Assembly: GCF_001612845.1 (NCBI RefSeq)
Contig: NZ_BDBF01000011.1
Coordinates: forward strand, 124,001-188,000
Source of the DNA: Nocardia elegans NBRC 108235
Lineage (GTDB): Bacteria > Actinomycetota > Actinomycetes > Mycobacteriales > Mycobacteriaceae
Reading direction: 5' to 3'
DNA length: 64,000 nucleotides
A program made the position numbers and the translations under genes. Every line of letters starts with the position of its first letter. Within the stretch, counting starts at the first letter, position 1. This document shows positions 36,853-45,953 of the stretch, in pieces. The notes under the pieces are model-generated. The model did no database searches. It was not told the DNA's origin and saw nothing but the letters and a program-made list of their open reading frames with translations.

Positions 36853-38169
36853 GTGAGGGGCTTGATCCACAGATGGAACGCAGTTCTGTTCGGCTCGCTC
36901 GTCGTCATCGCGGGCGCGGCGATATCGGCGCCACCCGCGTCGCCGCAACCGGCTACGCAGGTCGCCGCCGATGATTTCTACGTACCGCCGCCGGTACCGC
37001 CGATGCCGCCGGGCGCGATCCTTCGTGCTCAACCGGCAGCGCTGGTGATGTCGGCACCCGGCCAACCGGGTGTCGTGCCGGCGGCGTCGACGCGAATGAT
37101 GTACATCAGCAGCGATACTCACGATGCCCCGACCGCGGTGGTGGCGACGTATCTGCAGCCGACACTGCCATGGACCGGCCCGGGTGAACGTCCGCTGGTC
37201 GCCTACGGAGTCGGCTCGCAGGGCCAAGGCGATCAGTGCGCGCCGTCGAAGGTGCTGCCGCAGCTGGCCCAGTTCCAGCCGCCGTACGACGTCATCGCCG
37301 AATACGACGTCATCGCGCTGACGTCGTTGCTCGCGCGCGGTATGGCCGTGGTGCTGACCGATTATCACGGGCTGGGCACACCCGAGGTGCACGATTTCCT
37401 TAACCGGAAAGCGCAGGCGTATGCGGTACTCGACTCCGCGCGTGCCGCATTGCAGCTACCTGGGACCGGGCTGAATCCACACTCTCCGGTCATTCTGTTC
37501 GGCTACTCTCAGGGGGGCATGGCCTCGGCCGGTGCCGCCGAACTGCAATCCAGCTACGCGCCCGAACTGAACGTGCGCGGGGCCTACATCGGCGGGCCGA
37601 TCGTCGACCCGGAGAGTTTCATCGGTTACAACTACGGCCAACCCGGTGTCGGATCCTCCGCGCCGTTCACCCTCAACGGCATCGCCGCCGACTATCCCGA
37701 AACGCGTCCGATTCTCGATGCCGAAATCAACGACGCCGGTAAAGGACTGATGAACGACGCTCTGGGCAAGTGCGCCATTGCGGCGTCATTGGACATTCAA
37801 ATACGACGAATAGCCCAAATCACCAATAGCGGAGAACCTCTCACCGCGGTCATCGACCGGTCTCCCGCGCTCAAAGCGGCATTCGACGAGCAGCGCATCG
37901 GAACCATCGCGCCCTCGATGCCGGTACTCATCGCCTCGGCCGCGAACGACGAGGGCACGCCGTATGCGCCGGTTCGTGCCGTGGCCGCCGGTTGGTGCGG
38001 CGGTGGCACTCCGGTTCAGCTGGACGCGAATCCGCAGCTGCCCGCGATCACCGGCGTCGTGGGCACCCACGACCTGGCCTATTTCCCATCGCTGGCGACC
38101 GCGCATTCATGGATGACCGATCGGCTCGCCGGGCTGCCCGCGCCGAGTAATTGCGCCGCCCTGCCGTAG
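36853..38169 (+). CDS. Secreted lipase (LIP family, second of a tandem pair)
   Basis: This 438-residue protein starts at GTG 36853 behind GGGAAGGA and carries a signal peptide (MRGLIHRWNAVLFGSLVVIA). It is collinear with the preceding lipase throughout: DFYVPP start of the mature part, GDQCAPSK, DYHGLGTPEVHDFLN, GYSQGGMASAGAAELQ, GAYIGGP and the closing GTHDLAYFPS. The two are a tandem duplication 104 bp apart. Divergence in the substrate-facing C-terminal half suggests different substrate ranges. A strong hairpin follows the stop codon. Confidence 0.88.
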   Translation: MRGLIHRWNAVLFGSLVVIAGAAISAPPASPQPATQVAADDFYVPPPVPPMPPGAILRAQPAALVMSAPGQPGVVPAASTRMMYISSDTHDAPTAVVATYLQPTLPWTGPGERPLVAYGVGSQGQGDQCAPSKVLPQLAQFQPPYDVIAEYDVIALTSLLARGMAVVLTDYHGLGTPEVHDFLNRKAQAYAVLDSARAALQLPGTGLNPHSPVILFGYSQGGMASAGAAELQSSYAPELNVRGAYIGGPIVDPESFIGYNYGQPGVGSSAPFTLNGIAADYPETRPILDAEINDAGKGLMNDALGKCAIAASLDIQIRRIAQITNSGEPLTAVIDRSPALKAAFDEQRIGTIAPSMPVLIASAANDEGTPYAPVRAVAAGWCGGGTPVQLDANPQLPAITGVVGTHDLAYFPSLATAHSWMTDRLAGLPAPSNCAALP

Positions 38170-38180
38170 CGAGCCCGACA

Positions 38181-38212
38181 GACGCCGCCCGCCGACCGGG
38201 GTGGGCGGCGTC
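38181..38212 (+). terminator. Hairpin after the lipase pair
   Basis: GACGCCGCCC (38181-38190) pairs with GGGCGGCGTC (38203-38212) around a 12-base loop, 12 bp after the second lipase stop. It is GC-rich without a U tract and is a likely terminator. Confidence 0.65.
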
Positions 38213-38338
38213 GCGTCGTCTCGGATCGGAAACACGCCACGAAAATTGCTGTCATATCTTGGCGATTTCGGGGTATCTGCACGTCCGTAGGTCTTTTTCG
38301 CTGATCTCTGGACAGCCTGGCACGAACGGCTACTCTGA

Positions 38339-38384
38339 ATGTTTCAGGCCTATGCCGCTTCATGTTTCAGGCCGGCGCCGCTTC
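38339..38384. repeat. 23-bp imperfect tandem duplication before the alkane hydroxylase gene
   Basis: Two adjacent 23-mers, 38339-38361 and 38362-38384, both begin ATGTTTCAGGCC and end GCCGCTTC and differ at only three bases. Each carries an ATG, in different frames. The second lies in the alkB frame but has no ribosome site. Confidence 0.75.
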
Positions 38385-38433
38385 GCGCGGCCGCATTCTC
38401 GATCTGGTGTCACTTCTGGATAGCGAGAAGTAC

Positions 38434-39588
38434 ATGGCGATCTTCGAACAATCCCGAGCCCGCGACCCCAAGCGCTACCTATGGATGCTGGGGTTGATCG
38501 CACCGGCTTGCGCCCTGCTCCCCGGGCCACTGGTGGTCCTCACCGGATCGCCGGTGTTCTGGTGGATCGGGCCGATCATCGTTTTCGTGGCCATCCCGTT
38601 GCTGGACTGGGCGATCGGGAACGACGGCAGTAATCCGCACGACGAGGACTACGAAGCGCTCTCCAACGACCGCTACTACCGTTGGTGCACTTACCTGTTC
38701 CTGCCGATGCAATTCTTCGGCCTGTTCGTCGCGGGTTATCTGTGGGCGGACACCGTCCTGTCCTTCGCGGACAAACTCGGTCTCACCGTCACTCTCGGGG
38801 TGGTGTCCGGCATCGGCATCAACGCCGCCCACGAACTCGGCCACCGGTCCGAGCATCTGGAACGGTGGCTGTCGAAGATCGCGCTCGCGCAGTCCGCGTA
38901 CGGGCACTTCTTCGTCGAGCACAACCGCGGCCACCACGCCCGCGTCGCGACCCCGGACGACCCGGCCAGCGCCCGCTTCGGCGAGTCGCTGTGGGTGTTT
39001 CTGCCGCGCAGCATGTTCGGCGGCCTCCGCTCGGCGTTCCGGCTCGAACGGGACCGGCTGGCGCGCAGGGGCAAGCGGTGGTTCAGCTACGAGAATCATC
39101 TGCTGCAGGCCTGGTCGATGAGTGTCGTGCTGTTCGGCGGCATGATCCTGTACTTCGGCCCGCGTGTGATCCCGTGGCTGGCCTTGCAGGCGTTGATCGG
39201 CGCCCTTCTGCTCGAGACGGTGAACTATGTCGAGCATTACGGCCTGCTGCGCGTGCGGCGCGCCGACGGCACGTTCGGGCGCTGCTCGCCGCGCGACAGC
39301 TGGAACAGCGACAGTCTGGTCACCAACATCTTCCTGTTCCATCTCCAGCGCCACAGCGACCACCACGCGAATCCGGGGCGCCGCTACCAGACCTTGCGCA
39401 GCGTCGAGCAGGCGCCACAGCTTCCGATGGGCTATGCCGGGATGGTCCTGCTGGCAGCGGTGCCGCCGCTGTGGCGGGCGGTGATCGATCCTCGGGTGCT
39501 GGCCCACTACGGAGGTGACCGCAGCCTGGTCAACGTCAAACCGTCGCGCAAACGGCCTGTCGAAGGAGCCGGCGATCGCGCGCGCTGA
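38434..39588 (+). CDS. alkB: Alkane 1-monooxygenase (AlkB family)
   Basis: From the ATG at 38434 the protein has 384 residues; in-frame starts at 38407 (GTG) and 38362 (ATG) would lengthen it, and ribosome sites are weak for all. It has all the iron-binding histidine boxes: HELGHR, EHNRGHHARVATPDDPAS, LQRHSDHHANPGRRYQTLR, and the NYVEHYGLL signature. Several membrane helices lie between them. It is a non-haem di-iron membrane enzyme that oxidizes medium-chain alkanes to 1-alkanols with electrons from rubredoxin. No rubredoxin, rubredoxin reductase or TetR-type regulator is adjacent, unlike many actinomycete alkB operons, so its electron donor must be encoded elsewhere. Confidence 0.9.
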   Translation: MAIFEQSRARDPKRYLWMLGLIAPACALLPGPLVVLTGSPVFWWIGPIIVFVAIPLLDWAIGNDGSNPHDEDYEALSNDRYYRWCTYLFLPMQFFGLFVAGYLWADTVLSFADKLGLTVTLGVVSGIGINAAHELGHRSEHLERWLSKIALAQSAYGHFFVEHNRGHHARVATPDDPASARFGESLWVFLPRSMFGGLRSAFRLERDRLARRGKRWFSYENHLLQAWSMSVVLFGGMILYFGPRVIPWLALQALIGALLLETVNYVEHYGLLRVRRADGTFGRCSPRDSWNSDSLVTNIFLFHLQRHSDHHANPGRRYQTLRSVEQAPQLPMGYAGMVLLAAVPPLWRAVIDPRVLAHYGGDRSLVNVKPSRKRPVEGAGDRAR

Positions 39589-39857
39589 GTGCCGGCCGCG
39601 ATTGGCCGTGCTGTGCCGCCCCGCGGATTTGCGACCTGGTCTAGGGATTGGCCGTGCCGAGCACCGTCCAGCGGTTACTCTCGATGATCGAGACGTTCTC
39701 GTGCGAACGTTGTCGGATAGGCCCACGCAAACCTCGAGCCGGATCGGTTGTCGCCGGTGATCAGGGAGGAGCCGTTCGCGATGGTGATGTTCGAGTCGAC
39801 GAAACGATCTACCGTGCCCGCCGCGGCGCCGCGACACCCCCGAGGGGGTGCTGCGCG

Positions 39858-41966
39858 ATGACCGGGCCCTCACCTCTCAACGGCGGCGAACCCGCCTTGC
39901 TGAACGGTTCGGTGACGCTGGTCGAGGGCAGTACCTTCTGCCTGTCCGACCGGGTCGGCGATGTGGAATCGGGAACCTCGCAGGGCCTGTTCTATCGCGA
40001 CGCCCGGGTGGTGTCGCGCTGGGAGCTGCGGGTGGACGGGCAGCGGCTCGAACCGCTGTCGGTGCTCAGCCCCGAGGCATTCACCGCGCGCTTCATCCTG
40101 CGGCGGCCGCCGCGGTCCGGCGCCGCCGATTCCAGTCTCCTGGTGGTGCGCGAACGACTGGTCGCCGACGGGATGAGAGAAACGGTCATCCTGGAGAATC
40201 TCGGCCGCGAACCCACGGCCGTGGTGCTCGAGCTGCGCGCCGACGCCGACTTCGTGGATCTGTTCGCCGTCAAGGAGGGCCGGGCCGGGCACGGACGCGC
40301 CGAAATACTGGTCACCGATAACGAACTGCTGCTCAACGACCGCTCCGATCGCGCACGCGGCCTGGCGGTGTCCTCCTCGGAACTCCCGACCGTGCTGCCC
40401 GGCTCGCTGACCTGGCGCATCGTCGTGCCCGCCACCGGCCGCTGGCAGACCGAGATCCTCGCGCAGCCGACCGTGGCCAATCAGCGGGTGCATGTCGCGC
40501 TGCGCCCCGGCGAGCACTATCGCAGCAGCGAACCGGGCCGCAAGATGGCCGCCTGGCGTGACACCGCCACCAAACTCACCACCGGTGATCCGCAGCTCAC
40601 CGCGATTCTGCAGCGCACCGAAAGCGATTTGGGCGCACTGCAGATTCGCGAGGAACGCCGGCATCGCACCTTCGTCGCGGCCGGCGCACCGTGGTTCATG
40701 ACGCTGTTCGGCCGCGACTCGCTGCTCACCGCGTGGATGGCGCTGCCGCTGGACTCCTCGCTCGCACTCGGCACCATGCAGCAGCTGGCCGAAATGCAGG
40801 GCCAGCAGGTCGACGCGCTGACCGAGGAGGAGCCGGGCCGGATCATGCACGAGATCCGCCGCGGCCCGGCGGGCGGACTGGCCCTGGGCGGGGAGGTGTA
40901 CTACGGAACCGTCGACGCCACACCACTTTTCGTGATGCTGCTGGCCGAGACCCGGCGCTGGGGTGCGTCGCCGGAGGCGGTGCAGACGCTGCTGCCGGCG
41001 GCGGACGCGGCCCTCGACTGGATCTCACACTTCGGCGATCGCGACGGTGACGGCTTCGTCGAATATCAGCGCGCGACCGACCGCGGCCTGATCAACCAGG
41101 GCTGGAAGGACAGCTTCGACGGCATCAACGACGCGGCCGGACATCTCGCCCAGGCGCCGATCGCGCTGTGTGAGGTGCAGGGCTACGTCTACGCGGCGAT
41201 CCTGGCCCGGGCCGAACTGGCCGAGGAATTCGGGCAGTCGGACAAGGCCGAGAAGCTGCGCGAACATGCCGCCGAATTGCGCACGAAATTCGCCGAAGCC
41301 TTCTGGATTCCCGAAAAGGGCTGGTATGCGGTCGCTTTGGACGGTAACAAGCGCCGCGTCGATGCGCTCACCAGCAATGTCGGCCATTGCCTGTGGTCGG
41401 GCATCGTGACCGACGACCACGCCGAACAACTGGTGCACCATCTGGCGACCGCGGAGATGGACTCCGGATTCGGTTTGCGCACACTGTCTTCCGGGATGGG
41501 CGCGTTCAATCCGATGAGCTATCACAACGGTTCGGTCTGGCCGCACGACACCGCCATCGCGGTCGCCGGTCTGCTGCGTTACCGCCACATCCCGGGCGCG
41601 GTCGGGCTGGCCACCCGGTTGTCCAACGGATTACTCGACGCCGCAACCGCTTTCGGCGGCCGGCTGCCCGAGTTGTTCTGTGGCTTTCAGCGCTCCCGTT
41701 TCTCGGCGCCGGTGCCGTATCCGACCTCGTGTTCCCCGCAAGCCTGGGCCAGCGCCGCGCCGCTGTTGCTGGTCCGTTCGTTCCTGGGGCTCGAACCCGA
41801 TGTGCCGCACCGGACGGTGACCGTCCTGCCGCACGTCCCCGCGCGCTGGGGCAGGGTAGAGCTCACCGATCTGCGCCTCGGCGGGACGGCCGTGGATCTG
41901 GCAGTGGACGGTGAGCAGGTGATCGCCACCAACCTGCCCGAGGATTGGCGGCTGATCACCCACTGA
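39858..41966 (+). CDS. Amylo-alpha-1,6-glucosidase / glycogen-debranching-type glycosidase
   Basis: The ATG at 39858, behind GAGGGGG, is preferred because the family homology starts just after it; the protein has 702 residues. An N-terminal beta-rich domain (about 15-220; LLNGSVTLVEGSTFCLSDR) precedes an (alpha/alpha)6-type catalytic domain (about 240-690) with PWFMTLFGRDSLL, DRDGDGFVEYQ, QGWKDSFDG and NPMSYHNGSVWPHD. These match bacterial glycogen-debranching-like proteins with an N-terminal GDE domain. It probably trims alpha-glucan or related glucosides in the cytoplasm. Its stop lies two bases from that of the convergent peptidase gene. The 269 bp upstream contain no other convincing gene. 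Confidence 0.82.
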   Translation: MTGPSPLNGGEPALLNGSVTLVEGSTFCLSDRVGDVESGTSQGLFYRDARVVSRWELRVDGQRLEPLSVLSPEAFTARFILRRPPRSGAADSSLLVVRERLVADGMRETVILENLGREPTAVVLELRADADFVDLFAVKEGRAGHGRAEILVTDNELLLNDRSDRARGLAVSSSELPTVLPGSLTWRIVVPATGRWQTEILAQPTVANQRVHVALRPGEHYRSSEPGRKMAAWRDTATKLTTGDPQLTAILQRTESDLGALQIREERRHRTFVAAGAPWFMTLFGRDSLLTAWMALPLDSSLALGTMQQLAEMQGQQVDALTEEEPGRIMHEIRRGPAGGLALGGEVYYGTVDATPLFVMLLAETRRWGASPEAVQTLLPAADAALDWISHFGDRDGDGFVEYQRATDRGLINQGWKDSFDGINDAAGHLAQAPIALCEVQGYVYAAILARAELAEEFGQSDKAEKLREHAAELRTKFAEAFWIPEKGWYAVALDGNKRRVDALTSNVGHCLWSGIVTDDHAEQLVHHLATAEMDSGFGLRTLSSGMGAFNPMSYHNGSVWPHDTAIAVAGLLRYRHIPGAVGLATRLSNGLLDAATAFGGRLPELFCGFQRSRFSAPVPYPTSCSPQAWASAAPLLLVRSFLGLEPDVPHRTVTVLPHVPARWGRVELTDLRLGGTAVDLAVDGEQVIATNLPEDWRLITH

Positions 41967-41968
41967 CC

Positions 41969-44011
41969 TCACAGGCTGACGCGCTGGTCCTCGGGCAGGA
42001 AGAGCTTGTCCGAGGGCTGGACGCCGAAGGTCGCGTAGAACTCCGGCAGATTGCGCACCACCTGGTTGCAGCGGAATTCGCCGGGGGAGTGCGGATCCGT
42101 GGCAACCTGCTGTTCGAGCGACTGCTGGGTCTGCTTCTCCCGCCAATTGCGGCCCCAGGACTGGAACATCGGGGTGTAGTCGGGCGTGTTGCGGCCGTTC
42201 TTGGCTTCCTCGATGCGGAAGGCGGCGAGCGCGATCATCAGCCCGCGCAGGTCGGCGAGGTTCTCGCCGACGGTCAGCCGGCCGTTGACGTGATCGCTGG
42301 GCGGCAGTCCCTCGGGCACCAGGGCGTTGTACTGATCGATCAGCTGCTTCGTCTTGGCCTCGAAGGCGGTCCGGTCCTCCGGGGTCCACCAGTCCTCGCG
42401 ATTGCCGTCGCCGTTGTACTTCGAGCCCTGGTCGTCGAAGCCGTGCCCGATCTCGTGGCCGATGGTCGCGCCGATAGCGCCGTAGTTCACCGCCGGTTCG
42501 GCGTCGGTGTCGAAGAACGGGGCCTGCAGGATCGCGGCCGGGAAGTTGATGGAATTGGAGGTTGCCTCGTAGTAGGCGTTGACGGTCTGCGGCGACATAC
42601 CCCATTCGGCCTTGTCCACCGGCGTCCCCAGCTTGTCCATCGAACGCTTCGCCTCGAAAGCCTCGATGGCGAGCAGGGATTCGACCAGTCGGCCGCGGGT
42701 GACCGTCAGCTTCGAATAGTCCACCCACTTGTCGGGGTAGCCGATCTTGACCGTGATCTTGTCCAGTTTCGCGATCGCGGCCTTGCGGGTCCGCGGCGAC
42801 ATCCACGACGAGTTGCGGAAGTTGTCGCGATAGGCGGCCAGCAGATTGTCGACCAGCTCCTTGGCGCGCGTCTTCGCCTGCGGCGGAAAGTATTTCGCCG
42901 CGTACAACTTGCCCAGCTGCTCACCGAGATTGGCGTCGACCACCGCGACCGCCGACTTCCACAGCTCCGGGCGCTGCTCGATCCCGCTGGTGGCCTTCAG
43001 GAAATCGAAATTCGCGTCCGACAGATCCTTGTTCATGTACTTGGCGTATTTGCGCAGCAGGCTGAGCTTCAGCCATTCCCGCCAGGCGTTGATGTCCACC
43101 TCGGTCCACAGCTGCCCGGCCGCGGTGACGAACGACGGTTCGCCGACGACCATCTTCCCGAACAGCTCCTTGGGCCGGTCGGTGCTGCCGGCCAGCCACG
43201 GCTCCCAATCGAAACCCGGTGCCAGCGTGGTCATCTCGTTCCACGCCATGAGGTTGTAGGTGGCATCGGAGTCGCGGGTGCGCACGTTGTCCCAGTAACC
43301 GGCGGCGATGCGCTTCTCGAGATCCAGTGTGCGTTCGGCCGCGCCGTCCGGGTCGGGCAGGCCGGCGCCGGTCGCCAGTTTGTGCAGCAGTGTCTGGTAC
43401 GCCGAAAGATATTGCGCGAATTCGGGTTTCCGGTAGTACTGCTCGCTCATTCCGAGACCGGACTGGCCCACGGACGGAATGTAGGCATTCGAATTCTTGC
43501 GGTCGATACTCACACCGAGCCCGATCAGGCCGCCCAGCGGCAGCGCGCCCATGACCTTCGCGAGATCGGCCTTGGTCTGCGCCCCGTCGATCCGCGCGAA
43601 CAGCGGCTGCAGCGGGGTGGTGCCGAGCTTCTCGAGTGTGTCGAGATCCATCCGCGCGTCGTAGAGGTCGCGGATCTGCTGGCCCTCCGACCCGTCCTTC
43701 GGATCGTGGATTCCGTCGATGACCTCGCGCAGCTGCCCTTCGACCCGATCGGACACCTCGGCGAAGGTGCCGTAGGAGACCTTGTCCGGCGGCAGCTGGT
43801 AGGTACGCAGCCAGGCGCCGTTGATATTGCGGTACAGATCGTCCTGCGGCCGCACCGCGGGATCGACGCCCGACAGATCGGGGCCGGTGAGGGGTTTCGG
43901 CTTCGCGTCGTCGCTGTTGCACGCCACCAGGGCGGTGGCCACCGGCACCGCGCCGAGGGCGATCAGGAACGAGCGGCGACCCAGGCGGACCTGGCGACCG
44001 GACGATGTCAC
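41969..44011 (-). CDS. M13 family zinc metallopeptidase, Tat-exported lipoprotein
   Basis: The GTG at 44011 is chosen because GGAGAGGA lies six bases upstream; it gives 680 residues, a normal M13 length. The N-terminus has a twin-arginine RRSFLIALG followed by a hydrophobic stretch ending in the lipobox ALVAC, so it should be exported folded by Tat and anchored as a lipoprotein. The peptidase domain shows VNAYYEATSN, the zinc site GHEIGHGFDDQG and GENLADLRG (HExxH plus ExxxD). The family usually ends in a C-terminal Trp, but this protein ends RVSL. Relatives include neprilysin/PepO and mycobacterial Zmp1. Substrates are unknown; it acts on small extracytoplasmic peptides. Confidence 0.9.
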   Translation of the reverse strand: MTSSGRQVRLGRRSFLIALGAVPVATALVACNSDDAKPKPLTGPDLSGVDPAVRPQDDLYRNINGAWLRTYQLPPDKVSYGTFAEVSDRVEGQLREVIDGIHDPKDGSEGQQIRDLYDARMDLDTLEKLGTTPLQPLFARIDGAQTKADLAKVMGALPLGGLIGLGVSIDRKNSNAYIPSVGQSGLGMSEQYYRKPEFAQYLSAYQTLLHKLATGAGLPDPDGAAERTLDLEKRIAAGYWDNVRTRDSDATYNLMAWNEMTTLAPGFDWEPWLAGSTDRPKELFGKMVVGEPSFVTAAGQLWTEVDINAWREWLKLSLLRKYAKYMNKDLSDANFDFLKATSGIEQRPELWKSAVAVVDANLGEQLGKLYAAKYFPPQAKTRAKELVDNLLAAYRDNFRNSSWMSPRTRKAAIAKLDKITVKIGYPDKWVDYSKLTVTRGRLVESLLAIEAFEAKRSMDKLGTPVDKAEWGMSPQTVNAYYEATSNSINFPAAILQAPFFDTDAEPAVNYGAIGATIGHEIGHGFDDQGSKYNGDGNREDWWTPEDRTAFEAKTKQLIDQYNALVPEGLPPSDHVNGRLTVGENLADLRGLMIALAAFRIEEAKNGRNTPDYTPMFQSWGRNWREKQTQQSLEQQVATDPHSPGEFRCNQVVRNLPEFYATFGVQPSDKLFLPEDQRVSL

Positions 44012-44181
44012 AGAAAATCCTCTCCCCGACTCATCGTGCACCTGCGCGACGACCGTCACTGCGGCTCCACGCGGAGGCCGGGCCGGTTGCGTCCGTGAGA
44101 GGCTAACCGAACCTGCTGAGACTCGGCTGAGTTCGGCCGCCACCCGTGGGGTGGCCGTACCGGACCCCGTTCGACCCTGAT

Positions 44182-44241
44182 TTGGGCGCGACCTGCGGCT
44201 TCGCTACACTTGTCGGGTTGCCTGCGGGTATTGTGCCCGCA
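44182..44241 (+). promoter_or_regulatory. Promoter and leader hairpin of the rplN ribosomal operon
   Basis: TTGGGC (44182-44187) and TACACT (44205-44210) are spaced by 17 bp, a good sigma-70-type promoter. A short leader hairpin follows, TGCGGG (44223-44228) pairing with CCCGCA (44236-44241). The rest of the 400-bp gap between the peptidase and rplN is an untranslated leader of about 200 bases in which I see no further gene. Confidence 0.65.
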
Positions 44242-44414
44242 CTTCGGCCGCGAACCCACAGTGGTTGATCCTTCCGATCATGCAAAACCGCTGGCAGGCG
44301 CTGCCCCGCTGAGCTTGCGGGAGCGGGCCGTCAAGGTCCGTCGAAGGGCAACTGACCATGCCCGTCGGGTCGGCAATCCGGCGTGCATTACGTCCAGGTC
44401 TAGGAGGAGCTGAA

Positions 44415-44783
44415 GTGATTCAGCAGGAGTCGCGACTGCGCGTCGCCGACAACACGGGTGCCAAGGAGATTCTGTGCATCCGCGTGCTCGGCGGGTCGTC
44501 GCGTCGCTATGCCGGTATCGGCGACGTCATCGTCGCCACCGTCAAGGACGCCATCCCCGGCGGCAACGTCAAGAAGGGTGACGTCGTCAAGGCGGTCGTC
44601 GTGCGCACCGTCAAGGAGCGTCGTCGTCCGGACGGCTCGTACATCAAGTTCGACGAGAACGCCGCGGTGCTGATCAAGGCGGACAACGATCCGCGTGGCA
44701 CCCGCATCTTCGGCCCCGTCGGCCGCGAGCTGCGTGACAAGCGGTTCATGAAGATCGTTTCGCTGGCCCCGGAGGTGCTCTGA
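44415..44783 (+). CDS. rplN: 50S ribosomal protein L14
   Basis: Starting at the GTG at 44415, with TAGGAGGAG upstream, the protein has 122 residues, the standard L14 length. [20 protein letters not shown] and the basic loop [18 protein letters not shown] are diagnostic. L14 binds 23S rRNA at the subunit interface and bridge B8. It opens the spc operon half and is followed one base later by rplX. Confidence 0.97.
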   Translation: MIQQESRLRVADNTGAKEILCIRVLGGSSRRYAGIGDVIVATVKDAIPGGNVKKGDVVKAVVVRTVKERRRPDGSYIKFDENAAVLIKADNDPRGTRIFGPVGRELRDKRFMKIVSLAPEVL

Positions 44784-44784
44784 C

Positions 44785-45099
44785 ATGAAGGTGCACAAGG
44801 GCGACACCGTGATCGTCGTCTCGGGTAAGGACAAGGGCGCCAAGGGCAAGGTCATCCAGGCCTACCCGGCGACCGACAAGGTCCTGGTCGAGGGCGTGAA
44901 CCGGATCAAGAAGCACGTCGCGAACTCCGCGAACCAGCGCGGCGCCAGCTCCGGCGGCATCGTGACCCAGGAGGCGCCCATCCACGTGTCCAACGTGATG
45001 GTTGTCGACTCCGACGGCAAGCCGACCCGGGTGGGTTACCGCACCGACGAGAACGGCAAGCGGGTGCGCATCTCCCGTCGCAACGGGAAGGACATCTGA
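44785..45099 (+). CDS. rplX: 50S ribosomal protein L24
   Basis: This 104-residue protein starts [20 protein letters not shown], which is the KOW-motif start of L24, an early-assembly initiator protein of the large subunit. It begins one base after the rplN stop and ends two bases before rplE, as in the conserved spc operon. Confidence 0.97.
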   Translation: MKVHKGDTVIVVSGKDKGAKGKVIQAYPATDKVLVEGVNRIKKHVANSANQRGASSGGIVTQEAPIHVSNVMVVDSDGKPTRVGYRTDENGKRVRISRRNGKDI

Positions 45100-45101
45100 G
45101 C

Positions 45102-45665
45102 ATGACCACGTCTGAAAAGATTCAGCCCCGCCTGAAGCTGCGCTACCGCGCGGAGATCAAGGACGCGCTGAACAACGAGTTCAACTACGCCAACGTGATG
45201 CAGATCCCGGGCGTGGTGAAGGTCGTCGTCAACATGGGTGTCGGTGACGCCGCCCGCGACGCCAAGCTGATCAACGGCGCCGTCAACGACCTGGCCCTGA
45301 TCACCGGTCAGAAGCCGGAGATCCGCAAGGCCCGCAAGTCCATCGCGCAGTTCAAGCTGCGTGAGGGTATGCCGATCGGTGCGCGCGTCACGCTGCGCGG
45401 CGACCGCATGTGGGAGTTCCTGGACCGCCTGGTGTCCATCGCGCTGCCCCGTATCCGCGACTTCCGCGGCCTGTCGCCGAAGCAGTTCGACGGCAACGGC
45501 AACTACACGTTCGGCCTGAGCGAGCAGTCGATGTTCCACGAGATCGACGTGGACTCCATCGACCGTCCGCGCGGTATGGACATCACGGTCGTCACTACCG
45601 CGACCAACGATGAGGAGGGCCGCGCCCTGCTCAAGCACCTCGGCTTCCCGTTCAAGGAGAACTGA
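45102..45665 (+). CDS. rplE: 50S ribosomal protein L5
   Basis: The 187-residue protein contains [35 protein letters not shown] and the closing [19 protein letters not shown], all typical of L5, which binds 5S rRNA and contacts P-site tRNA. It is tightly packed between rplX and rpsZ. Confidence 0.97.
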   Translation: MTTSEKIQPRLKLRYRAEIKDALNNEFNYANVMQIPGVVKVVVNMGVGDAARDAKLINGAVNDLALITGQKPEIRKARKSIAQFKLREGMPIGARVTLRGDRMWEFLDRLVSIALPRIRDFRGLSPKQFDGNGNYTFGLSEQSMFHEIDVDSIDRPRGMDITVVTTATNDEEGRALLKHLGFPFKEN

Positions 45666-45669
45666 GCAC

Positions 45670-45855
45670 ATGGCTAAGAAAGCTCTCGTCAACAAGGCCG
45701 CCGCGAAGCCGAAGTTCGCCGTGCGTGGCTACACCCGCTGCCAGCGCTGCGGCCGCCCCCGCGCGGTCTACCGCAAGTTCGGCCTGTGCCGCGTCTGCGT
45801 CCGTGAGATGGCGCACCGCGGCGAGCTGCCGGGCGTGCACAAGAGCTCCTGGTGA
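45670..45855 (+). CDS. rpsZ: 30S ribosomal protein S14, zinc-binding type Z
   Basis: The 61-residue protein has the zinc ribbon CQRCG...CRVC and ends VHKSSW, so it is the short zinc-containing S14 rather than the longer zinc-free paralog. The ATG at 45670 is five bases after the rplE stop. In most relatives rpsH follows at once; here a terminator and about 6 kb of unrelated genes come first. Confidence 0.97.
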   Translation: MAKKALVNKAAAKPKFAVRGYTRCQRCGRPRAVYRKFGLCRVCVREMAHRGELPGVHKSSW

Positions 45856-45903
45856 GCCGGCGCTGCTGACGCAGCGCCCGCGCTGAGCGCGACAATCGAA
45901 TCG

Positions 45904-45941
45904 AGAAAGGGTACGGACCCATCCGAGTCCGTACCCTTTCT
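45904..45941 (+). terminator. Strong terminator closing the first half of the spc operon
   Basis: AGAAAGGGTACGGAC (45904-45918) is perfectly complementary to 45927-45941 around an 8-base loop, a 15-bp stem that ends in TTTCTT. It lies 48 bp after rpsZ, so rpsH and the genes after it cannot depend on the rplN promoter alone. Confidence 0.88.
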
Positions 45942-45953
45942 TGCGTGGGGGGC

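Noticed and set aside
39648..39857. Upstream extension of the glycosidase reading frame
   Set aside because: The extra 70 residues are Arg/Cys-rich with no family similarity, and a GAGGGGG ribosome site stands before the ATG at 39858.
44012..44143. Longer N-terminus for the M13 peptidase
   Set aside because: The GTG at 44011 has an excellent Shine-Dalgarno and starts the Tat/lipoprotein signal at the right place; the upstream residues would bury the signal.
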